In this document: positions 54,774 through 63,624 of the stretch, piece by piece
Layout: each line of letters opens with the position of its first letter
Position numbering within the stretch: position 1 is the stretch's first letter
Assembly: GCA_965263205.1 (NCBI GenBank)
Contig: CBDHHF010000034.1
Location: forward strand, 124,001-188,000
Reading direction: 5' to 3'
Length of the DNA stretch: 64,000 bases
DNA from: JBCCIM01 sp965263205
GTDB taxonomy: Bacteria > Bacteroidota > Rhodothermia > Rhodothermales > JAHQVL01
Position numbers and translations under genes: made by a program
The notes under the pieces: generated by a model
Told to the model about the DNA's origin: nothing
Database searches by the model: none
Seen by the model: only the letters and a program-made list of their open reading frames with translations

Positions 54774-55184
54774 TTACGCGCGATTAGAAAAGACAGGTGG
54801 CCCGCGCTGGTGATAAGCAACAAGAATAGAAAGGGCCGGCCCAAGATCAGTGGGTGTACCAAGATGGCCGCTTTGCGGTGTACTGTCTGCTACGGCTGCA
54901 TTTATTGGACCGGTAGCTGCAAAGGTGGCAAACAGGTCGGCATATTCACAATGATACACCTCTTCATCAGCATCTACCAGCTGTGGCGCATAAGATCCAT
55001 GACCATGCATTGCAGCATGCTTGTTGCTTGCAGTATGCGTATGGCTGTCATGCGCGTGGTGCGCCCCTATACCGTACGCATCACTGAAGAGCATAAACGC
55101 ATAGTGCGAAGCCGGCGCCATGATACTACCTACCACAAAGGTCAATAGTACAAAGAGGGCTATCTGACTTCTACGAATCTGCAT
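54774..55184 (-). CDS. Small His-rich exported protein (DUF2946/CopL-like)
   Basis: The 136-residue protein has an N-terminal helix (IALFVLLTFVVGSIM) as signal or anchor, then a His-rich segment (AHHAHDSHTHTASNKHAAMH) and HCEYADLFATF, which together resemble CopL/DUF2946-type metal-handling proteins. It lies upstream of the Met-rich barrel gene (269-bp gap) and would be read first. It is expected to act in the periplasm. Confidence 0.7.
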   Translation of the reverse strand: MQIRRSQIALFVLLTFVVGSIMAPASHYAFMLFSDAYGIGAHHAHDSHTHTASNKHAAMHGHGSYAPQLVDADEEVYHCEYADLFATFAATGPINAAVADSTPQSGHLGTPTDLGPALSILVAYHQRGPPVFSNRA

Positions 55185-55284
55185 ATACGCCTAAACGGAG
55201 GGTATTACACCAGGTATATCTTGGGCTGGGATACGAAGCTACATGACATTTGTTTAGCTCACTAACAGTTCTTTAACATCTTCA

Positions 55285-55323
55285 CAAAAACTCAAAAACA
55301 CATAAGGGGCCACAAGGGCCCCT
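55285..55323 (-). terminator. Terminator for the large dehydrogenase gene
   Basis: AGGGGCC and GGCCCCT (55305-55311, 55317-55323) form a 7-bp stem; in the minus direction it is followed by a T-rich run (TTATGTGTTTTTG). Confidence 0.6.
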
Positions 55324-55349
55324 CACATGGTTTGTTATGTTGAAAACGC

Positions 55350-58300
55350 TTACTCGCCAACCTGTTCGTTGGTACGTAAATACGAAACAAGCTGCAGCAC
55401 TTGCGCATCAGAAAGTGCCTGCAGTAACCCTTCCGGCATCATAGAGTTGGGCGTCACTTCTCTCGACTGGATTGTCGATTTACCAATCACAACCGCGTCT
55501 TGCCCAACAACCCGCAATGTAACCTGCCGTTCGTCTTCGCCCGAGACATTGCCCATGTACGTCCGGCCGTCGTGGGTCGTGATGACCACAAGCTTGTAAT
55601 CGTCCTGGATTACCTCGCTTGGGCTTAGCATGTTGCTCAGAATATAATCCAGGTTGGCACGGTTCGAACCGGTCAATTCGGGGCCGATTTCGCCGCCTTC
55701 TCCATACATCTTATGGCACGTTCCGCAGCTTTGCTCAAATACCTGCCGGCCCGCCGTTGGGTCAGCAGCAGCAACCGCCTCAGCGGTAAGGAGATTTGTG
55801 TAGCGCTCGTAAGCCGCCGATTTGTCATCTGACATACTATCAATAGGCCCCCAAATTTCGACAAAGCCGTTCCCTACCACGCGCCGCAGTTGGCGAGCTA
55901 CATAGACCGGAATATCAGCTTTATAGCCCGGATTATCTTTGATTGCTTCGGCTAACATCCAGCCGTAAACGGGACGTGTCGCCATCGTTTGGGCAACCTC
56001 CCGGCGTGCATCAGCATCGAGTGATTCGAATTTTGAGAGCAGGCGGCTGCCCAACTCACGGTCGTCGTATGCTGCAACAGCCCGAATGGCCTCCGTTTGC
56101 AAGGCAGGATTATCGAGTAGCGCTGGCAATTCAGCTTTCAATTCCTCCCGTTGCCTGGAAGCGAGTGCACGGATTGCGTTATTCTTTTCCACATCTGTAG
56201 TACCTGGATCCTTTAGCGAAGCCAGCAATGCCTGCGCAGCTTCTGCGTCGCCAAACTGTTGGCCTACCTGTACCGCGAGCGATTGCACCTGGTCACTATC
56301 GCGCTGTAAAACTTCGTACACTGCGGCCCAGTTTGCCGGGGTCTCGAGGTCTGTGCGCCCTTCAAGTCCAGCCAGCATGCCGCGCAATAGTGCAGGTCGC
56401 GCGTCTTCGAGGTCGGCAAGCCTGGCAACCAACACATCAACTTCATCAGCATCAACAGCGCGACGCGCGATGTATTCTGTGAGCAGTGGTATGCGACTAC
56501 TGCCGGCGAGATCGAGTGCGCGATCTGGATCTTCCGCGACAAGGGGTTCAATGCCAAACCAACTCATGAGCGGAATATTGTGGTCGTCTGCATCTATGGC
56601 ATGCTGCACAAGGCCGGCCGCAATATCCCAGCGATCTGCCATATCGAGGCGTTGCAACGCTGCTGCCAGGTACTTGCGCACCACCGGTGAGGGATCAGAT
56701 TTCGCCATTTCAGCAAATACCGCACGCGCCTCCTCCGAAGCATCCATATCTTCTGTCAAGAACTGGATGGCCCAGGAACGAACGTACTCATCGTCATCTG
56801 CCAGCGCCTCTTCTAATTGTGTGGCATCAATGGCCTGTGCAACATGAAGACTCCACAATGCTTTGAGTCGGAAATCCGCGTTTTCATGTCCAGCATACGT
56901 GTTTTGTAACATCGAAACCGCATCCGCTTCAATGGCGCGTTTTGAGGCGCGGTGTTGCAAAACCACGCGTGCGCGGCGAGCGTGCCAGTCGCTGGGGCTG
57001 ACTTGCATAGATGCCAGCTCTGCGTCTGTTTTGGTATTCAAGTCGTCATAACGGCCGGCCCAGTCTTCAGCGAGCGACTCCTCTGGTGCGATCCTGAAAA
57101 TTCGACCCGTATCTTTGTCGAGCACGTCTTTCCCACAGATGTCGGCGTCGTGCCAATCGAGCACATACATATCCCCTCCGGGCCCAATTTCCATCGAAAA
57201 TCCAATCCACTGCGCGTTATTCGCCAACAGAAAATCGTCACCATGACTTGCCACGAAGCCAGAGCCTTTCGTTTTGAGGATGTCTGACAACACGGCATGC
57301 TCGTGAATATTGGCCATAAACAGCCGGCCTCTGTGCTCTTCAGGGAACGCATCTGATTGATAGATGCGCGCCCCGCCGTGGGCCGAACGGTGCCGGTGAT
57401 CAACGATCGTTTGGATATCGCTGTATACATACGGGTTGAAATGCCGGCCGCCCTGGCGTTGGTAAATACCACCAGGAATAACGTGAAACATATGTGGAAT
57501 CACGCAAGCGCTGATAAAGAGCTGCCCCTTGGCATCATAATCGATACCCCAAGGATTACTAAAGCCATGAGCAACTACCTCGAACCGTTTTTTGATTGGA
57601 TGATAGCGCCATACGCCACCATCGATATCAACCCCTTCCCGTGTAAAGATATCGGTAGGAAACGGGTCGTTGTGTTTGTACAACCGATCGTTTGCATCGG
57701 GTTTTCTGATGCGTGATGGCGTAGCGAACCCTTCCAGTCCATAAAGCCAACCGTCGGGGCCCCAATGAAAGCTATTGATGGTCTCGTGTCGGTCGCGAAT
57801 ACCCCAGCCAGTGAGTAGAATTTCGATATCTTCGCGGTCGGCAACATCATCGCCATCTTTATCGGGCACAAACAGCAGATGTGGCGGGGCACCAAGGAAG
57901 AGCCCATCGAACCCGAGCGCAATGGCAGCTGGAAACGGAATACCTTCAAGAAAGACCTTACGTGAATCAGCAACACCATCGCCGTCCGTATCTTCCAAAA
58001 TGAGAATACGGCTATCCCCAGAGTTCGAGAACCCGTCACCGCGTGATTCATAGTCGCGGTTTTCGGCTACCCACATACGGCCTTTGTCGTCCCAGGCAAA
58101 CGCCATGGGCTGGGTGATCATGGGTTCGCCGGCATACGCATTCACTTTAAACCCTTCCTGGACAGTCATCGCCTCAACGGCCATCTCCGGCGTCAGAAAC
58201 TCGGCCTCCATGGCCTCTTGCTGCGCAATGCCCCACAGTGAAGCGGTGGAATACATTTCTCCCTGACCGCTATACGCTGTAAAAACATCGCGCAGCACGA

Positions 58301-59210
58301 TATCGTCATGTTTACCCGTGTATACGAGCATGCGGTGTTTGATCTCTTCGGTTTCGCCAGCTGCAATTTGCCAGTCCCCCGTACGGGCGCGGACGGGTCC
58401 TATACCGAGTTGCCCGTCAACTCGCCAGGGCTGCGGGAAGCCGGCGTTGTCCGGGTGATCAAAAATGGTAACATGCGCAAGGTCATCGCGGCCTTCGAGT
58501 TTCATGCCTACATCCATCCACATCGCGCGCTTGCCTTCAGCAAACTGGTTGCGCTGGCGGGCCGCATTCACAGCGGTTCCCTCCATCCCTTCGGTCCACG
58601 GCATCCGGAGAAAAAGTCCTCCGTAGTCGTATTCCCCAATGATCACATCCTGCACGGCTTCACCACGCCACACCAGGTCGAGCACATAGTTGTTGTTTTG
58701 CTCGAACATCTCCCATTCCTGCGTCTCCTGCAAAACCACTTCGCCATCTTCATCAAGCAGGTCGTAGACGGTTTTCCACTTCACTGCTGCCCCATTGTCC
58801 ACCAGTACTTCTGCAGAAGCTTTGCGCCAGTAATCCCCCTCCGGATTATGGAAATAGTCACGGCCATTTACACGGGTAAAGCCCCAGTAGAGCCCCGTTT
58901 GGTGCGGATGATGTCCCGGACTGTACTCGGTCACCTCGCTTTGCCCATCGGGTGTCATGATGGGGTGCAGATACGGCCGATGATCAGCGGCCGCATTTTG
59001 CGTGAGTATTGGTGAATCGCTGCCTTCTCGATATACACGAATGGCCCCCGTTGCCTCATCCTGGGCAACGGTGAGTGTTACATCAAGTACCTGCTGATCT
59101 CCCCCAACAGATGGGGTACAGGCAACATAGGTAACGGCCAGACTGATAAATAGCAGAGCCAAATAGACAGCGGACTTCGTAGTCCCGGTGGGGTGTGTCT
59201 TCTTAAACAT
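55350..59210 (-). CDS. Four-part lipoprotein: PmoA-like, PVC-type dehydrogenase, HEAT repeats, cytochrome c
   Basis: The 1286-residue protein has a lipoprotein signal (lipobox YVAC). Residues about 40-320 are a PmoA/DUF6807-type domain (GHHPHQTGLYWGFTRVNGRD). About 345-690 is a membrane-bound-dehydrogenase propeller (FKVNAYAGEPMITQPMAFAW, DKGRMWVAENRDYESRG, DGWLYGLEGFATPSRI, NPWGIDYDAKGQLFISACV). About 700-1120 are HEAT-like helical repeats. The C-terminal 130 residues are a c-type cytochrome domain with CGTCH at 1162-1166 and a distal Met candidate (NSMMPEG). Such modules are typical of planctomycete and bacteroidete sugar oxidases. It should sit in the outer membrane, oxidise a glycan-derived substrate and pass electrons to haem. 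Confidence 0.93.
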   Translation of the reverse strand: MFKKTHPTGTTKSAVYLALLFISLAVTYVACTPSVGGDQQVLDVTLTVAQDEATGAIRVYREGSDSPILTQNAAADHRPYLHPIMTPDGQSEVTEYSPGHHPHQTGLYWGFTRVNGRDYFHNPEGDYWRKASAEVLVDNGAAVKWKTVYDLLDEDGEVVLQETQEWEMFEQNNNYVLDLVWRGEAVQDVIIGEYDYGGLFLRMPWTEGMEGTAVNAARQRNQFAEGKRAMWMDVGMKLEGRDDLAHVTIFDHPDNAGFPQPWRVDGQLGIGPVRARTGDWQIAAGETEEIKHRMLVYTGKHDDIVLRDVFTAYSGQGEMYSTASLWGIAQQEAMEAEFLTPEMAVEAMTVQEGFKVNAYAGEPMITQPMAFAWDDKGRMWVAENRDYESRGDGFSNSGDSRILILEDTDGDGVADSRKVFLEGIPFPAAIALGFDGLFLGAPPHLLFVPDKDGDDVADREDIEILLTGWGIRDRHETINSFHWGPDGWLYGLEGFATPSRIRKPDANDRLYKHNDPFPTDIFTREGVDIDGGVWRYHPIKKRFEVVAHGFSNPWGIDYDAKGQLFISACVIPHMFHVIPGGIYQRQGGRHFNPYVYSDIQTIVDHRHRSAHGGARIYQSDAFPEEHRGRLFMANIHEHAVLSDILKTKGSGFVASHGDDFLLANNAQWIGFSMEIGPGGDMYVLDWHDADICGKDVLDKDTGRIFRIAPEESLAEDWAGRYDDLNTKTDAELASMQVSPSDWHARRARVVLQHRASKRAIEADAVSMLQNTYAGHENADFRLKALWSLHVAQAIDATQLEEALADDDEYVRSWAIQFLTEDMDASEEARAVFAEMAKSDPSPVVRKYLAAALQRLDMADRWDIAAGLVQHAIDADDHNIPLMSWFGIEPLVAEDPDRALDLAGSSRIPLLTEYIARRAVDADEVDVLVARLADLEDARPALLRGMLAGLEGRTDLETPANWAAVYEVLQRDSDQVQSLAVQVGQQFGDAEAAQALLASLKDPGTTDVEKNNAIRALASRQREELKAELPALLDNPALQTEAIRAVAAYDDRELGSRLLSKFESLDADARREVAQTMATRPVYGWMLAEAIKDNPGYKADIPVYVARQLRRVVGNGFVEIWGPIDSMSDDKSAAYERYTNLLTAEAVAAADPTAGRQVFEQSCGTCHKMYGEGGEIGPELTGSNRANLDYILSNMLSPSEVIQDDYKLVVITTHDGRTYMGNVSGEDERQVTLRVVGQDAVVIGKSTIQSREVTPNSMMPEGLLQALSDAQVLQLVSYLRTNEQVGE

Positions 59211-59305
59211 CGCAGTAAGGTGCTAGAACGTAGTAATTATTGATCTACGTTCAATGTAGCAACTATTCTGCTTTGATGTCGGATTCTCGGTTTCTAGAGG
59301 TATGT

Positions 59306-59364
59306 GCTTTCGGATTTGTGCTTTTGATATGTGCTTTCGGGTTCTCGTGCTTTCGGGTTCTCGG
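59306..59364 (+). repeat. Four 13-16-bp tandem repeats
   Basis: GCTTTCGGATTTGT, GCTTTTGATATGT, GCTTTCGGGTTCTCGT and GCTTTCGGGTTCTCGG, tandem and degenerate. The same family lies after the Rieske-fusion stop at 24011. Confidence 0.8.
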
Positions 59365-59446
59365 CTATTTGTGTTTCATGCATCAGTCCCCTCCTTACCG
59401 GCATACACAAGCCGCGATTGCCATTCCTGTGGATGCTTCAATCTAG

Positions 59447-59629
59447 CTCTGCCTCTATATCACAACTAAGAAAACTGTCATCCTGACCTTGATTCAGAAT
59501 CTGTACATTTTTAAAAGGGCTAATTTACCCAATCGTTCTCTGGATACCGGATCAAGTCCGGCATGACGTGGAGGAAATAAACGGGCACGGTGCCCTTTTG
59601 AACCGATGATGTTAATTGTGAGAGGACAG
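59447..59629. mobile_element. 183-bp miniature inverted-repeat element, uninterrupted copy
   Basis: Starts CTCTGCCTCTATATCACAA (59447-59465) and ends TTGTGAGAGGACAG (59616-59629), inverted and imperfect. It contains two arms of a palindrome (GACCTTGATTCAGAATC and GGATCAAGTCCGGCATGACG). It aligns at roughly 80-85 percent with the outer parts of the 807-bp element at 16964, but without the 615-bp insertion. Confidence 0.75.
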
Positions 59630-59681
59630 TGTCAAGCTGAGCATGACGGTAAGCACGATGCAGAGCTAGACCTCTCCCCCA

Positions 59682-59717
59682 AAAATCGAAAATCGGCATT
59701 CGAAAATCGAAAATCAG
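59682..59717 (-). repeat. 14-bp-type repeats near the DapB-like gene stop
   Basis: About two and a half units (AAATCGAAAATCGGC, ATTCGAAAATCGAA) lying 7 bp from the complement of the TAG stop (59724-59726) of the minus-strand gene. In the direction of that gene they follow the stop. Confidence 0.8.
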
Positions 59718-59723
59718 CACTCC

Positions 59724-60722
59724 CTACCGCTGCACGGTCACCGGTGGGATATCACGCATAGTAAGCACACCAGCAGGAGCCTCGAAGACGCGTTTAATAG
59801 CATTCACGGCTATAGCAACCGTAGAATAGTCTCCATTGGTGCCTTTAAGCTTCACTTCCAGATTAGGTGTGCCTTTGATGGTAATGGTATCGCCGTCGTC
59901 TTGCATATCGAGCGCAGCGATAAACGTTAACCTTGCAAACTCGCCATCAGGTGATGATGCGGTGGCAACTTGTTTGAGTCCTTTAACCTTGCCGGCCTGC
60001 ACTTCAAAGTGCTCCGTCCTGGTAAGTGTCTGCGCCACAACCGGCTCAACCGTGTCCGTATAATCGGTCATGCGTCGCCCAAGTGTATCGAACAGCATCG
60101 CCATCGACTCGGGCAATCCTACGTGTCCCATGCGGCCTTCCGCCATTTTCTGCATAAAGGCCTCCACTTCCATACCCGATCCAATTTTCTTCTGAAACGG
60201 ACCGCGGCGTTCGCTAGCGTTAATAATACGGGTCACATCGATGTGATCAACCTGCTGCGTGATCCCCGTGATGACCAACGGCAGGGCATCCATCAAGAAC
60301 CCAGGGTTTACCCCTGTGCCCAACACGGACTTGCCGGCCTGCTTCGCGCGTGCATCGAGCGCAGCAGCGGCATCGTGGTTGTCACGCCAGGGAAAAGACA
60401 GTTCTTCCGCAGTAGATACGATGTCCAGGCCGGCATCCAGAATCTCTTCAATCTGGGCATTAAACAGATCGAAGTACGAACTGGTCATGTGCAGCACAAC
60501 ATCCGCTGGATGCGCGGCAAGAGCATCAGCCAAAGATCCGGTAACCACACGCCCCAGCGTACGCTCAAGCCCTATCACATTACCTATATCCTGACCAATT
60601 TTAGCAGGATCGATATCTACAGCGCCAACCAATTCCAGGTTGTTTCTTTCAGTGACGAGACGGGCGGCAGCGCACCCAATAGGGCCCAGTCCAAACTGGA
60701 CTACACGGATCTTTTTTTCCAC
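59724..60722 (-). CDS. DapB-like NAD(P)-binding oxidoreductase (2,4-diaminopentanoate dehydrogenase type)
   Basis: The 332-residue enzyme starts at a GTG (60722): MEKKIRVVQFGLGPIGCAAA gives the GxGxxG-type nucleotide motif. AVDIDPAKIGQDIG and HMTSSYFD follow the dihydrodipicolinate reductase-like fold, and the C-terminus (AIAVNAIKRVFEAPAGVLTMRDIPP) matches the diaminopentanoate dehydrogenase group. The natural substrate in this organism is unknown; it might deal with an amino or keto sugar acid. It begins a run of same-strand enzymes with the esterase and epimerases upstream of it. Confidence 0.85.
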   Translation of the reverse strand: MEKKIRVVQFGLGPIGCAAARLVTERNNLELVGAVDIDPAKIGQDIGNVIGLERTLGRVVTGSLADALAAHPADVVLHMTSSYFDLFNAQIEEILDAGLDIVSTAEELSFPWRDNHDAAAALDARAKQAGKSVLGTGVNPGFLMDALPLVITGITQQVDHIDVTRIINASERRGPFQKKIGSGMEVEAFMQKMAEGRMGHVGLPESMAMLFDTLGRRMTDYTDTVEPVVAQTLTRTEHFEVQAGKVKGLKQVATASSPDGEFARLTFIAALDMQDDGDTITIKGTPNLEVKLKGTNGDYSTVAIAVNAIKRVFEAPAGVLTMRDIPPVTVQR

Positions 60723-60807
60723 AATAAAAGGGGTGGTAAAGTGTAAGCTTTAGCGAATTGGCGTGACAACCCAAGGGGTTAAAAAAATGATCCGTCAAGT
60801 ACATGAT

Positions 60808-62376
60808 TTAATGGACACCCAGTGCATCAAGTACGCTGTATCTATCTGCATGCTTTTCAGTTTGTAGTTTTGTCTCAGCATCGATATACATGACTTGCGG
60901 ATGATCATGATTGAATGCCGGCCACGCCGGCACACCATGTCCGTTCGGGTTACCACTTTTGACAAAGTTGGCATAATACCGCTTGAACACATTCGACGCC
61001 TGATAATCTTCCGGCTGCCAATCGTACACCCGGTTGGTTGCGAGGTTACCCATGGCATACTCAATTTCAGCAGCATGTGCAGCACCAGTAGCAGCCGGCG
61101 TATTCCCGTCGCGCGATGCCGGCCGCGGGCGCGCATAGATGTACCGATATACGGGCTGCCCGTCACCCGTTTTCAGATGTAAATCAGCCCATTTCCAGGT
61201 GCTATACCCGGTAAACCGATCACTGGCTAAATCGATAGCAGACGCGCGCACTTCATCTTTTGTAGCATGCGGATACACCGCCAGGACTTGCTCAGCAGCG
61301 TCACCATACAACGAGTTGACAACACGTTGAAAAGACTCGGGATTGGGTGCCAGGCCGCCCATTACGCCGTTATAGCCTTGCTCCATGGTATTCCAGCCAA
61401 GCAGCAAAGGTACCTGGGCCTGCTGGCCGGCAGCAAACATTGCATCGGGCGTTTCAGGAAAAACGTAGCCATCAATGGATGGCGCAAAATGGGTCCAGCC
61501 GTAGTTTTTGGTTTTCTCGAGCAGCTCATCACCAGAAATTTCGCGCAGCGCTGCAAGTGAGGTTGCATTTTCTTTTTCGCCAAACGCAACACCTTTGGCT
61601 TCCTGTTCAGCCAGGGGCCCTGCGCGTAGCGTGCCCATCAAGGATCCGCTTGATCCAATGGCGCCGGCAATGAGGTGGCGTGATAACGGCGAGACCATTT
61701 GTGCGCTAACAGAAACCGAGCCGGCAGATTCGCCGGCGATGGTTACCCGCTCAGGATCGCCTCCAAACGCTGCGATATTGTCGCGTACCCACTGCAAAGC
61801 AGCAGTCTGATCGAGAAAACCATAATTTCCTGAGGCGTTGTATTCAGCTTCAGCGGTTAATTCAGGGTGTGCAAAAAAGCCAAAGATGTTTAATCGGTAA
61901 TTGACCGTCAACGCTACAATCCCTTCGCGCGCCATGTTTTCTCCGTCGTATCGATATTCTGAACCATCGCCGGTAAATAAACCACCACCATAGAAATACA
62001 CCAATACGGGCAGTTTTTCTTCGGTACTGCGCGCTGGCGTCCACACATTCAGGTATAAACAGTCTTCACTCATTCCATCAGACCTGAACATCATGTCGTT
62101 GAAAATCCGGCGCTGCATACACCGTGGGCCAAACGTTTCTGCTTTGCGTACACCGGTCCAATTTTCCATCGGTTGCGGTGCATGCCAGCGAAGTGGTCCT
62201 ACCGGTGGCTTTGCAAACGGAACCCCTCGAAAGACGCGTATCCCCGATGACATCGTGCCCTGTAAAGCACCATGCTGCGTTGTCACAACAGGCAGTGAAT
62301 CATCATTTTCAAGTTGTGCCATGGCGCCTGGCGATATCAACGTGATGAGTAGAAATGCAAAAACGATGGTTTTCAT
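60808..62376 (-). CDS. Exported type B carboxylesterase
   Basis: About 522 residues from the ATG at 62376 with a signal peptide (MKTIVFAFLLITLISPGAMAQ). Motifs of the family are clear: VFRGVPFAKPPVGPLRW, SEDCLYLNVWTP, VLVYFYGGG (oxyanion), the nucleophile serine in GESAGSV (about Ser217) and GNYGFLDQTAALQWV. It is a serine hydrolase that removes acyl groups, for example acetyl or feruloyl from polysaccharides, in the periplasm or outside. It lies between the DapB-like dehydrogenase and a sugar epimerase on the same strand, 32-85 bp apart, so an operon is likely. Confidence 0.93.
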   Translation of the reverse strand: MKTIVFAFLLITLISPGAMAQLENDDSLPVVTTQHGALQGTMSSGIRVFRGVPFAKPPVGPLRWHAPQPMENWTGVRKAETFGPRCMQRRIFNDMMFRSDGMSEDCLYLNVWTPARSTEEKLPVLVYFYGGGLFTGDGSEYRYDGENMAREGIVALTVNYRLNIFGFFAHPELTAEAEYNASGNYGFLDQTAALQWVRDNIAAFGGDPERVTIAGESAGSVSVSAQMVSPLSRHLIAGAIGSSGSLMGTLRAGPLAEQEAKGVAFGEKENATSLAALREISGDELLEKTKNYGWTHFAPSIDGYVFPETPDAMFAAGQQAQVPLLLGWNTMEQGYNGVMGGLAPNPESFQRVVNSLYGDAAEQVLAVYPHATKDEVRASAIDLASDRFTGYSTWKWADLHLKTGDGQPVYRYIYARPRPASRDGNTPAATGAAHAAEIEYAMGNLATNRVYDWQPEDYQASNVFKRYYANFVKSGNPNGHGVPAWPAFNHDHPQVMYIDAETKLQTEKHADRYSVLDALGVH

Positions 62377-62420
62377 AGGGAGCAACCAGAAGCGTAATGT
62401 GGTGAAGCCAGCGTAAAGAT

Positions 62421-63383
62421 CTACGTACTTAGCGCGCGCAAGTTGGTGTAACTGGTTTGTAACGTCAACTCTGGATCAGCAGCCATATCACGCTCAAGCA
62501 AGTAATGATCAACACCATTTGCTTTGGCAGCAGCAAGAATACGTTTTAAGTCGAGCACACCTTCCCCGGCATCAGCCATTTTATCAAACAGGCCGATCCA
62601 TTCTGCTGGTGAGCCACCATCGCCGGCGAACGTAACGCGTTCTGTCATGTCTTTCAAGTGCATGAGTTTATAGCGACCCGGATACGACTCCAGGTAGGCG
62701 ATAGGGTCAGCTTTGCCGGCAATGGTCCAGAACACGTCCATCTCCATCGCTACCAAATCGGGATCAGTTTCTTCCAAAATCACCTGCATTGGAATCTTGC
62801 CCTCTTGTTCAACCAGGCCGTATCCGTGGTTATGATACATAAACTGCATCCCGTAGGGCTGCAACTGCATGCCGATGCGATTAAAGCGTTCTGCCATACG
62901 CTTGTAATCATCAAGCGAGGTGCGCAGCTCTTCGGGGATTGCTGCGATGCCGGCGTACTTGTGCCCTACCGTAACTGCAGCCTCGGCCAGTGCATCAAGG
63001 TTTGTCTCAAGCGTATCCAGATCCGTATGCATGGCAGGCGCCGTCAGATCATATGCATCGAGCAACGCGCGGACTTCAACAGGCGTTTTACCGAAGTAGC
63101 CGCTCCCACTAAACGACAGCGATGGCGTAATTTCGTCCCATGAAGCTTTGGCGGCAGCCGTACTGAAGCTATATGGGCCGTAAAACTCCAATTCTGTGTA
63201 GCCGATATTGGCGAGTGTTTTCAAGGTCCCCTCAAAATCGCGCTCCATCCATAATGGGATCGTAAACAGACCAACGCCAAACCGCTGTATTTTAGTCATC
63301 GCTTCTTCCTCAGCACATGAAGCCAGAAGACTACCTGCCACTGTAGCTGCCGTGGCTTGTTTGATAAACGTCCTTCTTTTCAT
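62421..63383 (-). CDS. Exported sugar phosphate isomerase/epimerase (TIM barrel)
   Basis: About 320 residues from the ATG at 63383, with a twin-arginine signal (MKRRTFIKQATAA) and a lipobox-like LLASC. The xylose-isomerase-like TIM barrel is clear: FGVGLFTIPLWM, LANIGYTELEFYGPY, GMQFMYHNHGYGLVEQEG (metal-binding His), MEMDVFWTIAGKADP, YKLMHLKDM and GEGVLDLKRIL, which supply the metal ligands and active-site acids of this family. A heptad-hairpin leader lies immediately before its start. It is in an operon-like row with the esterase and dehydrogenase. Confidence 0.92.
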   Translation of the reverse strand: MKRRTFIKQATAATVAGSLLASCAEEEAMTKIQRFGVGLFTIPLWMERDFEGTLKTLANIGYTELEFYGPYSFSTAAAKASWDEITPSLSFSGSGYFGKTPVEVRALLDAYDLTAPAMHTDLDTLETNLDALAEAAVTVGHKYAGIAAIPEELRTSLDDYKRMAERFNRIGMQLQPYGMQFMYHNHGYGLVEQEGKIPMQVILEETDPDLVAMEMDVFWTIAGKADPIAYLESYPGRYKLMHLKDMTERVTFAGDGGSPAEWIGLFDKMADAGEGVLDLKRILAAAKANGVDHYLLERDMAADPELTLQTSYTNLRALST

Positions 63384-63393
63384 AACACTAAGT

Positions 63394-63467
63394 GCAAACA
63401 CATCAATCCTGTCGGCTAGGTGTGTTTGCTATTGAAAGTTGCAGTTTACAGGTTTTTGGGCCCTATA
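63394..63467 (-). repeat. Heptad-plus-hairpin leader element, copy 4
   Basis: Read on the minus strand: TATAGGGCCCAAAAACC, heptads AACCTGT, AAACTGC, AACTTTC, then GCAAACACACC.. pairing with ..GATGTGTTTGC (outer 9 bp perfect). It ends 10 bp before the epimerase ATG. Confidence 0.8.
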
Positions 63468-63600
63468 CCATGGATTTTACTTAAGGTCAACTACGAACAA
63501 CCCATTCAAAATTCATGTTTTGAACTTAGTTGGCATAAACCCACCCAAATCGAGCTCTTCCATCTGGCCCTTCGTTTTTTCTCCATCAGACCAAATAAAC

Positions 63601-63624
63601 TCGGCATTCGGCACTCAAAATCCC
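63601..63624 (-). repeat. Degenerate 14-bp-type repeat by the right-edge epimerase stop
   Basis: TCGGCATTCGGCACTCAAAATCCC-like sequence whose end touches the stop codon complement of the partial epimerase gene. It matches the ATTCGAAAATCCC end seen at 26000-26013. Confidence 0.5.

Larger units (their letters stand above)
59211..59723. other. Repeat-rich non-coding stretch of about 510 bp
   Basis: Between the start of the dehydrogenase gene and the stop of the DapB-like gene. It holds the 16-bp-type repeats, the 183-bp element and the 14-bp repeats, all listed separately. No gene. Confidence 0.8.
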
